A DNA stretch of 64,000 nucleotides from assembly GCA_016793465.1 (NCBI GenBank), contig JAEUJW010000030.1, positions 1 through 64,000 on the forward strand, written 5' to 3'. A program made the position numbers and the translations under genes. Under the pieces are notes generated by a model. It saw nothing but the letters and a program-made list of their open reading frames with translations. It was not told the origin of the DNA and made no database searches. How positions within the stretch are numbered: position 1 is the stretch's first letter; the number at the start of each line of letters is the position of its first letter. This document shows, piece by piece, positions 1-13,347 of this stretch. The DNA comes from Myxococcales bacterium (GTDB lineage: Bacteria > Myxococcota > Polyangia > Nannocystales > Nannocystaceae).

Positions 1-338
1 GGCGAAGCGGCCGACGGTGTGGACGCCGTCAGGGGGGACCCATGGCTCGCGCGCAGGCGCAAGCACGCCCAGGACCACCCACTTGAGAGGAGCGTGGCCC
101 GAAGCCGCGATGCGCCGAGCACGTGCCATGGGGGGTTCCTGACGAAGCGAGGGACCCGCCGTCGTCCGCTTCGCCTCGCGCTCCGCCGGCGGTCTCTTCG
201 TTCCCCGCCCACGCCCCACAGAGCCCCGCGTCCCCAGTCGACGCCCAGCCATCCGCGGTCCCCGCCGTTCCGCAAAGGAGCCCGACCTGCGAGAACGTGC
301 CCGGTGTCAGACAAACCCGCGAGCACGCGGCCCGTGAG
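1..338. other. No gene recognised at window start
   Basis: I see no ORF here with protein-like composition. The open frames read as Arg/Pro/Ser-rich translations typical of GC-rich non-coding or shadow frames. The stretch lies downstream of katG, whose terminator-like hairpin begins at 339. The 3' or 5' part of another gene outside the window could extend here, but I cannot support one. Confidence 0.4.
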
Positions 339-367
339 CGCGGCCCCGGCGCGGTGCCGGGGCCGCG
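339..367 (-). terminator. Hairpin terminator after katG
   Basis: A perfect 12-bp inverted repeat (CGCGGCCCCGGC at 339-350, GCCGGGGCCGCG at 356-367) encloses a 5-nt loop. It starts 7 nt past the katG stop codon when read on the minus strand. There is no T-run, which is common in very GC-rich genomes, so the termination role is inferred from position and stem strength. Confidence 0.6.
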
Positions 368-373
368 GCGATG

Positions 374-2731
<2,358 letters not shown>

Positions 2732-4624
2732 TCACGCCTCGACACGGCGGCGCAGCGCCAGGCCGCGCAGCACGTGGCCGAGCCCGAGCAGCAGCACCAG
2801 CACGCTGGCGATCAACAGCGCCGCCAGCCCGCCGCGCCGCGCCGCCGCCGCGTCCTCGGCGGTCGCCGGCCGGCCCCTCGCCGCCGCGATCGCGGCCGTC
2901 ACCGCCGGGCTGTCCGGCGCCTCCTCGCGGGCGGTCGCCAGCAGCATCGCCCGGCCCTGCGGCGAGACCTCGTCGAGCGAGGCCTCGATGAGCAGCGCGC
3001 GCAGGCGCAGGCGGTCGGCCCGCGTGGGGTCGAGGTCGGCCAGCAGCGCCCCCGACTTGCGCAGCAGCCCCGCCGCGCGCGCCGGCTCGCCCACCTGCTC
3101 GGCCTCGTCGGCCGCGGCCTCGTAGGCGGTGACCAGCTGGTCGCGCATCGGCAGCTCGGGGTTGTCGGCCAGCAGCGCGTCGAGCCGCGCGACCGTCTGC
3201 CGGCGATCGTCGAGCGCCAGCGCCTCGTCGACCTGGGCCTGCTCGCGCTCGCGACGCACGGCCTCGATGCGCCCGAAGTAGGCCTCGGCGAGGCGCAGCG
3301 GCTGGGCCTCGCAGGTGCGGTCGCGCTGGCCGTCCTCGGTGATCGCCCGGCACTCGGGCTCTTGCAGGTCCGGCGCCTCCGCGGCCACGCGCTCGCGGAT
3401 CGCCAGGCGCGCGTAGTCGCGGTACGTCAGCCGCAAGGGCCCGTCGCTCACGCGCCCGCCCGACAGCTTCAGCACGTGCCGCTGCGGCCGCGGCGGCGCG
3501 CCTGTCACATAGGCCAGGAACGCCTCGCGCGCCGCCGTGCGCACCCGCGGGATCGACGCATCGACGTGCTCGAGGATCGGCGCCGCCGCGTCCTCCGGCT
3601 TGACCGCGCCGTAGGCCGCCAGCAGCTCCGCCAGCACCCGCGGGTCGCTGCCCAGCGCCGTCATCGCCTTGCGCGGGTGCAGGCGGTCCATGCGGTCGAC
3701 CTGCACGCGCGCGTACTCGGCGGTGCGCCAGGCGACGCTGGCCTTGACCTCGGCCGCCAGCTTCTCGTCGGCCGGCAGCGGCGGCTGCACGCTGTGCCGC
3801 AAGAGCCCCGGCACCGCCGGATCACCGAGCCGCCGGATCGCCCGCCCGACCTCGTCGCGGAACGTGCCCTCGTGCACGTACGCGGCCGCCAGCAGGCCCT
3901 CGACCACCGCGTCGGTGCGCTCCGGATCCTTGCCGATCGCCGCCGCCGCCCGCAGCAGCGCCGCCGTGAGCACGCAGTCGCGCCAGATCCCGCGCAGCGG
4001 CTTGCCGATCTTGCTGGCCGGCATCGCCAGCAGGTCGGTGTACCAGTCCTCCGACAGCTTGACCGTGTACCCGTGCTGCTTCTTCCACGCCAGCTCGAAG
4101 TGCCCGTAGCGGTTGGGCACGTCGCCGCCGATGGCCGCCAGCAGCGCCTTGTAGTCGGCCTTGCGCGCCTTGCGTTCGGCCCGCAGCAGCGCGTCGACCT
4201 CGGGCCACAGCGCCGCCGGCGTCGCGGCCAGGGCCGCCGCGATCGGGTCGGCCTCGGCCGGCGGCGCCGCGCGCAGCGCCGCGACCAGCGCCGCCAACTC
4301 CTCCGCCGTCCTCGCCGGCGCGCGCGGGGCCTCGGCCATCACCGCGGCTGTCTCTTCGGACAGCCCGTGCCACTCCGCCAGCAGCCCGGCCAGCGAGCGC
4401 ACCGGCGAGCCCGGGGCCTCCGCGGCGGTCTGCCCGTGCGGCAGCGGCGGCGCGTCGGCCCGCGGCAGGCGCCGCGCCTCCTCGACCGTGCCCGCCTCGA
4501 TCGCGCTGACCGGCGACGGCTCGGCCACCTCGGTCGGCACCAGCCGCGTCACCACCTCGACCTGCGGCGCCTCGCCGCAGCCGATCGCCAGCAGGAACAC
4601 CACGGTCGCCGTCGAGACTCGCAC
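2732..4624 (-). CDS. Predicted lipoprotein with C-terminal membrane anchor, function unknown
   Basis: A protein of about 630 aa that I do not recognise. Starting at GTG 4624 gives a short hydrophobic signal ending in FLLAIGC, a plausible lipobox; the ATG 36 nt further upstream would bury this signal. The body is Ala/Glu/Leu-rich helical sequence with many short helices, reminiscent of HEAT- or TPR-type solenoids, including a stretch about damage-prone segments separated by Pro. The last 30 residues form a transmembrane helix ([18 protein letters not shown]) followed by a basic tail. A protein with both a lipid anchor and a C-terminal helix would span the periplasm. It follows the small lipoprotein gene at 4688-5197 in the same direction, 63 nt apart, and may be cotranscribed. 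Confidence 0.7.
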   Translation of the reverse strand: MRVSTATVVFLLAIGCGEAPQVEVVTRLVPTEVAEPSPVSAIEAGTVEEARRLPRADAPPLPHGQTAAEAPGSPVRSLAGLLAEWHGLSEETAAVMAEAPRAPARTAEELAALVAALRAAPPAEADPIAAALAATPAALWPEVDALLRAERKARKADYKALLAAIGGDVPNRYGHFELAWKKQHGYTVKLSEDWYTDLLAMPASKIGKPLRGIWRDCVLTAALLRAAAAIGKDPERTDAVVEGLLAAAYVHEGTFRDEVGRAIRRLGDPAVPGLLRHSVQPPLPADEKLAAEVKASVAWRTAEYARVQVDRMDRLHPRKAMTALGSDPRVLAELLAAYGAVKPEDAAAPILEHVDASIPRVRTAAREAFLAYVTGAPPRPQRHVLKLSGGRVSDGPLRLTYRDYARLAIRERVAAEAPDLQEPECRAITEDGQRDRTCEAQPLRLAEAYFGRIEAVRREREQAQVDEALALDDRRQTVARLDALLADNPELPMRDQLVTAYEAAADEAEQVGEPARAAGLLRKSGALLADLDPTRADRLRLRALLIEASLDEVSPQGRAMLLATAREEAPDSPAVTAAIAAARGRPATAEDAAAARRGGLAALLIASVLVLLLGLGHVLRGLALRRRVEA

Positions 4625-4687
4625 GCCCCCCGTGTAAGGCCACACCGTCGACGCCGCCAAATTTTTGCCAGCTGCCGCGGGCTGTGC

Positions 4688-5197
4688 TCACCCTGCGCCC
4701 GGGACCGCCTGGCGCCGCTCGCAGCGCTGGGCCGCGCACTCGCCGTAGAGCACCCGCAGCACGTCCTCCGGCGTGCCGAGGCAGCCCGTCCCGCCGTCGT
4801 AGCCCTGCCTGTGCACCTTCACGTAGAAGTCGCAGGCGCACGCCGGGCAATCGACGCGGTCGTGGTAGTAACAGGCCCCCGTGCGCGCCGCGGCCTTCGG
4901 CGGGCCGTACGCCGCGGCCAGCAGCTCGCGGTCGCAGGCGGCGTCCCACTGCCCGGCGCAGGCCGGCAGCGCCGCCACGACCGCCCGCCGGCACACGCTG
5001 TCGCGGGCCAGGAACTCCGGCCGCGACCGCGCCGTCGGGGCCGTGCCCTCCGCCGGGCGCCCGCTCGCCCCGCTCTGTTCGGGCGTCAGCTCGACCGGCC
5101 GCTCGCGCGGGCCCTCCGGCGCGCACCCCGAGGTCAACGCCGCCAGCACCACCGCGATGACCACGCCCCGCCCCACGCGATCCGATCGTACACGCAT
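4688..5197 (-). CDS. Small cysteine-rich lipoprotein, function unknown
   Basis: A 169-aa exported protein. The N-terminus has two Arg, a hydrophobic run VVIAVVLAALTSGC and then a lipobox Cys followed by a Pro/Glu-rich linker. The mature part carries about nine cysteines, including the run CYYHDRVDCPACACD, which suggests disulfides or metal binding in the periplasm. No family is recognised. Its start is only 26 nt from that of the divergent kinase gene at 5224, so the two promoters must overlap, and regulation may be shared. Confidence 0.65.
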   Translation of the reverse strand: MRVRSDRVGRGVVIAVVLAALTSGCAPEGPRERPVELTPEQSGASGRPAEGTAPTARSRPEFLARDSVCRRAVVAALPACAGQWDAACDRELLAAAYGPPKAAARTGACYYHDRVDCPACACDFYVKVHRQGYDGGTGCLGTPEDVLRVLYGECAAQRCERRQAVPGAG

Positions 5198-5207
5198 CGA
5201 AGATTGC

Positions 5208-5215
5208 GCTACAAC
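5208..5215 (+). promoter_or_regulatory. GCTACAAC -10 region of kinase gene
   Basis: GCTACAAC contains the TACAAC hexamer, which ends 8 nt before the ATG at 5224, and no Shine-Dalgarno lies between. This spacing predicts a leaderless or near-leaderless transcript. The same octamer class (GCTACARY) recurs before aspS, cysH, the amylase gene at 54515 and the porin gene. A -35 element is not obvious. Confidence 0.45.
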
Positions 5216-5223
5216 CGCCCGGC

Positions 5224-6405
5224 ATGAGCGTGGAGGGCCTGCAGCGCTACCAGATCATGGAACCCCTGGGCGCGGGCGCGCAGGGCCAGACGTTCCGCGC
5301 GATCGACCGCGTCACCGGCGGCGCCGTCGCCGTCAAGGTGCTGCGCCTGCGCAACCTCGGCAGCGACTGGAAGCCCTACGACCTGTTCGAACGCGAGTGC
5401 CAGGTCCTGCGCGACCTGAAGCACCCCGCGATCCCCCGCTACCTCGACCAGTACGCCAGCGAGGCCACCGGCGAGTTCTTCCTCGTCATGGAGCTGATCG
5501 ACGGCGAGCCGCTGTCGCGCCGGCTCGGCCGCGCCGGCATGAGCGCCGAGGAGCTGCGCCGCCTGCTGCTGCAGGCGCTCGACATCCTCGAGTACCTGCA
5601 CGATCGCCACCCGCCGGTCGTGCACCGCGACATCAAGCCCTCCAACCTGATCCTGCGCCCGCCCGGCGCCGCGAGCCCGCTCGCGCTCATCGACTTCGGC
5701 GGCGTGCGCCTCGCCCTCGACCCCGAGGGCGGCTCGACCATGATCGGCACCTTCGGCTACATGGCCCCCGAGCAGCTCCACGGCGAGGCCACCCCCGCGA
5801 CCGACATCTACGCGCTCGGCGCCACCATCGCCGCCCTCGCCGCCGGCGCCCCCGCCGACCGCCTGCCGCGCAAGGGCCTCGCCATCGACCTGCCCGCCGT
5901 GCTCCCGCCCTCGCCCCTGCGCGACGTGCTGGCCGCCATGCTGGCCCCCGACCCCGCCGGGCGCCTGGCCCGCGCCGGCGACGTCAGGCGCATGCTCGGT
6001 CGCACCGTCCCTGTCTCCGAGGACAGGTCCCGAACGACAGGTCCGAAGGGCCAGCCGCGGCCCCCGCCGGTCGACCTGGTGGCGACCGACGACGACGACG
6101 ACGACGACGAGCGCGCGCTCGCCGTCCGCCCCTCGCGCCTGCCGGGCCCGCTGAAGCTCGCGGTGTGGGTGTGGGCCCTGATGGCCGCCGGCATGTTCCT
6201 CGCCCTCGAGTACGTGTTCATCCCCATGGGCTTCGCGCTCGCCGGCCTGCACCCGCGCTTCGCCAAGGCGCGCCGGCGCAAGCGCCTGGCGGCCCGCCAG
6301 ACGGCCGCGCTGCTGGCCGCGCGCGGCGTCCGCAAGCGCATCGAGGCGATCGGCCGGCGCCACGACCCCGGCCGCAAGGCCCTGCCCGCCGCCGACGACC
6401 GCTGA
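5224..6405 (+). CDS. Membrane-anchored Ser/Thr protein kinase
   Basis: A 393-aa eukaryote-like protein kinase. The kinase domain fills about residues 8-265: glycine loop LGAGAQGQTF, catalytic Lys38 in AVKVL, HRDIKPSN with Asp136, DFG at 157-159, and APE at 181-183. All catalytic residues are present, so it should be active. After the kinase comes an acidic linker with seven consecutive Asp near residue 290. Then comes one or a hairpin of membrane segments (LKLAVWVWALMAAGMFLALEY, about 307-335) and a basic C-terminal tail. No extracellular sensor domain is evident. It faces the cysteine-rich lipoprotein gene across a 26-nt divergent gap. A second, larger kinase follows at 6649 in the same direction; the 243-nt gap between them argues for separate promoters. 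Confidence 0.93.
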   Translation: MSVEGLQRYQIMEPLGAGAQGQTFRAIDRVTGGAVAVKVLRLRNLGSDWKPYDLFERECQVLRDLKHPAIPRYLDQYASEATGEFFLVMELIDGEPLSRRLGRAGMSAEELRRLLLQALDILEYLHDRHPPVVHRDIKPSNLILRPPGAASPLALIDFGGVRLALDPEGGSTMIGTFGYMAPEQLHGEATPATDIYALGATIAALAAGAPADRLPRKGLAIDLPAVLPPSPLRDVLAAMLAPDPAGRLARAGDVRRMLGRTVPVSEDRSRTTGPKGQPRPPPVDLVATDDDDDDDERALAVRPSRLPGPLKLAVWVWALMAAGMFLALEYVFIPMGFALAGLHPRFAKARRRKRLAARQTAALLAARGVRKRIEAIGRRHDPGRKALPAADDR

Positions 6406-6648
6406 CCCCTCCCCACGTCGGAGTCGACGTCAGGTCAGGTGACCGGACGCTCAACCTGCTCCTTCCAGGCCATGGAACGCCCTCGTACGATGGCCCGGGG
6501 CATCGGGGGTGGTCGATGGCGACGGACGGGCGGGTGGCGACGGTGGGTGCGCTCGGGTGTGACGGGGTAGACGAACCAGGTCGCGCCGTCGCCGACCGCG
6601 AGTTCCGCCTCGACCCTCGCCGCGGCGAGCCCGCGTGACGGACGGCCG

Positions 6649-9378
<2,730 letters not shown>

Positions 9379-9400
9379 TCCCGCCCCGCCGCGCCCCACC

Positions 9401-9570
9401 GCCTCCCCTCACCCGCGACAGCCGCTCCGCCGGCTCGCCGACCCACGGCACCCCGTCACCCGCGACAGCCGCTCGCCAGCCGCTCCGCCAGCTCGCCGAC
9501 CCGCGGCACCCCGCCTCCCCTCACCCGCGACAGCCGCTCGCCAGCCGCTCCGCCAGCTCGCCGACCCGCA
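9401..9570. repeat. Three tandem copies of about 58 bp
   Basis: Three imperfect direct repeats occupy 9401-9455, 9456-9513 and 9514-9570. Each contains CACCCGCGACAGCCGCTC, CCGCTCCGCC and GCTCGCCGACCC. The third copy is the coding end of the WYL regulator gene (tail GELAERLASGCRG plus stop). The other two copies lie downstream and keep an equivalent reading frame and stop codon. Copy 1 lacks an 11-nt internal segment. The array looks like slippage duplication of the gene's 3' end into the gap before the converging kinase gene. Confidence 0.85.
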
Positions 9571-10474
9571 CGCGCAGCGCCGGCGGCTCCTCGACCTCGA
9601 ACGCGTGCCCGAGGATCGCCAGCCACACCGCGACGCCGTCGAGGCTCGACGCCCCGGTCTCGAGGCGGCAGCGCCCCGGCCCGAGCGCCGTCACCGTGCC
9701 GTAGCGCGGCCCGACCACCGCCCGCACCGCGTCCGCGTCCGCGTGCAGCAGCACGCGGGCCCGCAGCGCGTAGCCGCCGCTGTGCACCCCGCGCGACACG
9801 TACGCCCCGACGTCCTCGGCGGGCGGATCCCTCGGCGCGCAGCCCTCCCCGACCGCGATCCCCGCGATCCTGTCGACGCGGAACGTCCGCCAGTCGCGGC
9901 GCCCGCGGTCCCACGCCACCAGGTACCAGCGCCCGCCGACGTGCGCCAGGCGGTTGGGCTCGACCGTCCGCCGCGCCGCCGCGCCGCCGTGCCCCGCGTA
10001 GTCGAACTCGACCGCGCGGTGCTCCGAGCACGCCGACGCCAGCGTCGCCACCGCCGCCAGCTCGACCCGCGGCCCGCCCTCCGGCAGCCGCACGATCGCC
10101 GCCCGCATGGCCGCCAGCCGCCTGCGCAGCCGCGTCGGCAGGACCACCTCGAGCTTCGCCGTGGCCCGCTGCGCCGCCTCGGGCAGGCCCGTCACCTCCG
10201 AGGCCGCCGCCGCGTCGAGCCCGAGCGCCACCGCCAGCGCCTCGTCGTCGGCCAGCATCAGCGGCGGCAGCGAGCGCCCGGCTCCGAGGCGGTACCCGCC
10301 CGCCGGCCCCGACGTCGCGTGCACCGGGTAGCCCAGCTCGCGCAGGCGATCGATGTCCCGCCGCAGCGTCCGGTCGGTCACCTCGAGGCGCTCGACCAGC
10401 TCCGGCCCCGTCCACGTCGACCGCGCCTGCAGCAGCGACAACAGGCGCAGCAGCCTCGCCGAGCTCTTCAACAT
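9521..10474 (-). CDS. HTH/WYL-domain transcriptional regulator (YafY type)
   Basis: A 317-aa regulator. The N-terminal winged helix-turn-helix (about 1-65) shows LLRLLSLLQARSTWTGPELVERL followed after Val by the recognition helix TDRTLRRDIDRLRELGYPV. A middle linker and a WYL domain (about 130-230) follow, with EFDYAGHGG, EPNRLAHVGGRWYLVAWD and DWRTFRVDRI. WYL domains commonly sense small ligands or nucleic acids. The start ATG at 10474 is preceded at 6 nt by TAGGCT and no Shine-Dalgarno. It is divergent from the GFA-family gene, and a perfect palindrome between them is the obvious candidate operator, so it probably represses itself and its neighbour. Its 3' end is the template for the tandem repeat at 9401-9570. 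Confidence 0.9.
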   Translation of the reverse strand: MLKSSARLLRLLSLLQARSTWTGPELVERLEVTDRTLRRDIDRLRELGYPVHATSGPAGGYRLGAGRSLPPLMLADDEALAVALGLDAAAASEVTGLPEAAQRATAKLEVVLPTRLRRRLAAMRAAIVRLPEGGPRVELAAVATLASACSEHRAVEFDYAGHGGAAARRTVEPNRLAHVGGRWYLVAWDRGRRDWRTFRVDRIAGIAVGEGCAPRDPPAEDVGAYVSRGVHSGGYALRARVLLHADADAVRAVVGPRYGTVTALGPGRCRLETGASSLDGVAVWLAILGHAFEVEEPPALRVRVGELAERLASGCRG

Positions 10475-10480
10475 TCGCCC

Positions 10481-10529
10481 AGCCTAACAAACATCGCGGA
10501 CAAGATCTGTCCGCAATCGGTCCTATGCT
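10481..10529. promoter_or_regulatory. Divergent promoters with perfect palindromic operator
   Basis: The palindrome GCGGACA-AGATC-TGTCCGC (10496-10514; 7-bp arms, 5-bp spacer) lies between two outward -10-like boxes. These are TAGGCT for the WYL regulator (minus strand, 10481-10486) and TATGCT for the GFA gene (plus strand, 10524-10529). Each box lies 6 nt from its start codon. The palindrome covers the expected -35 region of both promoters, the ideal place for a dimeric repressor such as the adjacent WYL protein. Confidence 0.65.
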
Positions 10530-10535
10530 GCGGCC

Positions 10536-10949
10536 ATGACCGACAAGCAACTCCTCGAGGGCGGCTGCCACTGCGGCGCCGTGCGTTACCGGGCCAGCGT
10601 CGACCTGAAGGCCGGCACGACCCGCTGCAACTGCCGCATCTGCACGATGTCCGGCAACTGGGGCGCCTTCCTCCGCCCCGGCGAGTTCGAGCTGACCGCC
10701 GGCGGGGACGACCTCGCGGACTACCGCCAGCCCGGCGGCACCACCAGCCTGCACTTCTGCCGCAAGTGCGGCGTCCGCCCGTTCGCCCACGGCGACGCCC
10801 CGTGGATGGGCGGCGAGTACTACAGCATCAACCTCAACTGCCTCGACGATCAGTCGCTGCTCGGCGGCCTGCCGGTGCGCTGGTTCGACGGCCGCCACGA
10901 CGACTGGGAGAACACCCGCGACGAGGTCTCGCCCGCCCCCTGGCCGTAG
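10536..10949 (+). CDS. GFA/CENP-V family zinc protein
   Basis: A 137-aa protein of the glutathione-dependent formaldehyde-activating (GFA) family, a Mss4-like zinc fold. The zinc ligands are seen as GGCHCGAVRY near the N-terminus, TRCNCRICTMSG in the middle and FCRKCGVRPFAHG towards the C-terminus. Family members are often of unknown substrate, and the formaldehyde name should not be read as proven function. The start ATG 10536 follows a TATGCT box by 6 nt. Its divergent partner is the WYL regulator, which probably controls it through the palindrome at 10496-10514. Confidence 0.9.
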   Translation: MTDKQLLEGGCHCGAVRYRASVDLKAGTTRCNCRICTMSGNWGAFLRPGEFELTAGGDDLADYRQPGGTTSLHFCRKCGVRPFAHGDAPWMGGEYYSINLNCLDDQSLLGGLPVRWFDGRHDDWENTRDEVSPAPWP

Positions 10950-11115
10950 CGCGCGCGGCGGGATCGCCGGCGCATGCGGCCGAACCCCGCAAGCGATCCG
11001 CCCGCAGGCCCCGCGCGAGCCCGCCGCCGCGAGACCCGGGACCGCGGGCTCGTCCGTCGCTTCCGCCGAGCGGTCGTCGGTCCGGACGCGTAGGTTGGCG
11101 TCGGGAGCACCGACC

Positions 11116-12240
11116 ATGACCGCGTCGTCCACCATGCGCTTGACCGCCGCCCGCGCGCTCGGCCCGCGGCGCCTCGACACCCGCGGCCGGCCGCCGACGG
11201 ACGGCGTGCCCCTGCCCGAGCACGTGCGCCGCGCCGCGGAGGCGCTGTTCGAGGCCGACCTCTCGGCCGTGCGCGTGCACGCCTGGCCGGGCGCGCCGCG
11301 CCCGCGGGCGCTGGCCTGCACGAGCGGCCCGCGGATCTTCTTCGCCCCCGGCGCCTACGCCCCGGACACCGGCGCGGGCCTGCGGCTGCTCGGCCACGAG
11401 CTCGCCCACGTGATCCAGCAGCGCTGCGGGCGGGCCCACAACCCGCTCGGCTACGGCCTGCTCACCGTCCGCGACGCCGCGCTCGAGCGCGAGGCGGACC
11501 GCATGGGCGCCCTGCTGGCCGCCCGCGTGCAGGCCGCGCGCGGCGCCGTCGTCCAGCGCATGGAGTCGCAGTACGTCATCGTCGTCGACGAGTCCGGCGC
11601 GCCGATCGACGTCGAGATGAACGGCAGCTCGCAGCGCTGGGTGGTCGAGGGCGAGAACGCCGACCCGCCCGTCTACACCGTCCAGCGCCGCAAGGACGCC
11701 TACACCCTGCGCTTCTGGGACGGCAGCACCCTCGTCAAGCTGGCGGCCGAGGTGCGCAGGGAGACCGTCGTCGAGGCGCGGGCGACGGCGACGCTGCCGG
11801 AGTTCCAGCTCACGCTGAAGGGCAACCTCCAGACCGTGATGGGTCGCAGGTTCACCGGCTTCGAGGGCACCAACAAGGGCGACGGGCACTTCGAGAAGCA
11901 CGGCAAGGAGTTCGCCGTCGACAGCAAGCAGGAGTACATCCGCGCGGCCAAGCAGTTCGGCGAGGACACGCTCGGGCAGTACATGGACTTCACCGTGCAG
12001 AACTCGTTCGTGCGCTGCGACCTGCCCGACCGCGAGAAGCGCCGCGTGTTCGCCGCCAACGGCAAGCAGATCCGGACCTTCTACGTGTGGAACAAGAAGT
12101 TCTCGCGCGACCCGTTCGCCTACGCGATCGCCTTCACGGTCGACCTGCTCCCGGGCACGCGCCTCGAGTGGAGCGCGGCGCTGCGGGAGAAGGGCGTCGA
12201 CCTGACCGGGGCCTTCCTCGAGCTAAACAGGGGGCTGTGA
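11116..12240 (+). CDS. DUF4157 protein with C-terminal nuclease-toxin-like domain
   Basis: A 374-aa protein, started at ATG 11116 with GGAG 8 nt upstream. The N-terminal half (about 25-140) is a DUF4157 domain, the metallopeptidase-like module linked to extracellular contractile injection systems (eCIS) and polymorphic toxins; the zinc motif is LLGHELAHVIQQR. It ends in ARGAVVQRM. The rest is a different domain with GDGHFEKHGKEFAVDSKQEY followed by a strand reading AANGKQIRTFYVW. That layout matches Barnase/EndoU/ColicinE5/RelE-type (BECR/PBECR) toxin domains, where the HxxKHG region is conserved. I infer a nuclease toxin carried by a DUF4157 leader; this is not proven. The next gene overlaps its stop codon (TGATG), so the two are translationally coupled. 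No immunity gene is recognised unless it is that neighbour. Confidence 0.8.
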   Translation: MTASSTMRLTAARALGPRRLDTRGRPPTDGVPLPEHVRRAAEALFEADLSAVRVHAWPGAPRPRALACTSGPRIFFAPGAYAPDTGAGLRLLGHELAHVIQQRCGRAHNPLGYGLLTVRDAALEREADRMGALLAARVQAARGAVVQRMESQYVIVVDESGAPIDVEMNGSSQRWVVEGENADPPVYTVQRRKDAYTLRFWDGSTLVKLAAEVRRETVVEARATATLPEFQLTLKGNLQTVMGRRFTGFEGTNKGDGHFEKHGKEFAVDSKQEYIRAAKQFGEDTLGQYMDFTVQNSFVRCDLPDREKRRVFAANGKQIRTFYVWNKKFSRDPFAYAIAFTVDLLPGTRLEWSAALREKGVDLTGAFLELNRGL

Positions 12241-13220
12241 TGCGGCGCGCCGTCGAGACGACGATCGAGGGCATCGTCGGCACGCGGGTGTGGACGCCGG
12301 AGTTCGAGGCCAAGCACCTCGCGCTCGGCGTCGAGGCCGCGCTGGCGAAGGCCCACGAGCGCCTGCGCCAGGAGGCGTTCCGCACGCGCAGGGACGGCCG
12401 CCACGTCGGCCTCGACACCGTGCTGATCGGCGACGACGGCGTGTACTTCGCGCTGAAGGAGGAGGTCCTGCGCATGCGGCACGTCGCGCCCGACCGCGTC
12501 GTCCTCCTGCAGACCGTGTTCCCGCTGTGCCTCCACCGCACGGCGCTCGACGAGCGCTGGTCCCACAGCGTGCGCATGCAGGTGACCTTCGACGCGGACG
12601 GGCTCATCCACCACCTCGTCGGCGTCGTCGAGCTCGGCTGGCGCGAGGCCGCGGCGCTGCAGACCCGCGCGGCCCCGATCCAGCGCATGCAGCAGCTGCA
12701 GCGGGTCCGCGAGGTCGACTCCCGCGAGTACGCGTGCGGCGCCGTCGTCACGGCGACCCGCAGCGTGGCGAGCTGCCTCGCCGTCGTGCTCCACGACGCC
12801 GCGGCGCGGCGCGGCTGCCTCGGCCACATCGACACCGACTGCGTCGGCGACGACACCGAGCGCCGCTACGCGCTGCTCGCCGCGGCGCTGGCGACGATGC
12901 GGGCGACGTTGGCGAGCGAAGCGTTCACCGTGTCCGCGTTCGGCGGCACCGGCTGGTTCGAGCCCGCGAAGCTGCACGCGCTGGTGCCGTGGTTCCCGTC
13001 GACCCCGACCGGCACGCTGTCCGTCACCGAGGCGGTCGTCTACGACCCCACCGCGGAGCTGGCCCCGGTGCGGGTGGTCGCGCCGGACGAGTTGAGCTGG
13101 ACCGCACGCGCCACGAACTACAACGCCTACGAGGACACCGACGACGCCTTCTACCTGTTCCGCGTCGCGTTCGGCCCCGAGACGCTGGACCTGGCCGTGC
13201 ACATCGCGCTCGACGCGTGA
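12240..13220 (+). CDS. Putative CheD-like (Cys/His) deamidase-fold protein
   Basis: A 326-aa protein. The start ATG at 12240 overlaps the previous stop. Residues 1-145 form an unrecognised domain (DTVLIGDDGVYFALKEE). Then comes the segment APIQRM, and from about 160 a region that matches the CheD / N-terminal asparagine amidase fold by eye. The pattern is TATRSVASCLAVVLHD, then GCLGHIDTD, a helix, and FTVSAFGGTGWF. This is the order of catalytic Thr, Cys (Cys179), His (His196) and the Gly-rich strand in CheD. CheD deamidates glutamine side chains; related folds occur in bacterial toxins that deamidate host proteins. No chemotaxis gene is nearby. Lying behind a DUF4157 toxin, it could be an effector or, less likely at this size, an immunity protein. 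Confidence 0.6.
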   Translation: MRRAVETTIEGIVGTRVWTPEFEAKHLALGVEAALAKAHERLRQEAFRTRRDGRHVGLDTVLIGDDGVYFALKEEVLRMRHVAPDRVVLLQTVFPLCLHRTALDERWSHSVRMQVTFDADGLIHHLVGVVELGWREAAALQTRAAPIQRMQQLQRVREVDSREYACGAVVTATRSVASCLAVVLHDAAARRGCLGHIDTDCVGDDTERRYALLAAALATMRATLASEAFTVSAFGGTGWFEPAKLHALVPWFPSTPTGTLSVTEAVVYDPTAELAPVRVVAPDELSWTARATNYNAYEDTDDAFYLFRVAFGPETLDLAVHIALDA

Positions 13221-13333
13221 CGCGCCCGCGCGGGCCGTCGATCTCGCCGCCTCGGCGTCGACTCCACCGCAAGCTCCGTGGCGCGCCCCCGTTCCTCCGC
13301 GGACGACGCGGCGAACCTCGCCGACGCCTCGCG

Positions 13334-13339
13334 TACGAT
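13334..13339 (+). promoter_or_regulatory. TACGAT -10-like box before DUF1906 gene
   Basis: TACGAT ends 8 nt before the ATG at 13348. A GAGG at 13342-13345 is too close to the ATG to act as a normal ribosome site. The arrangement is the same as at nine other starts in this window. Confidence 0.4.
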
Positions 13340-13347
13340 GCGAGGCC

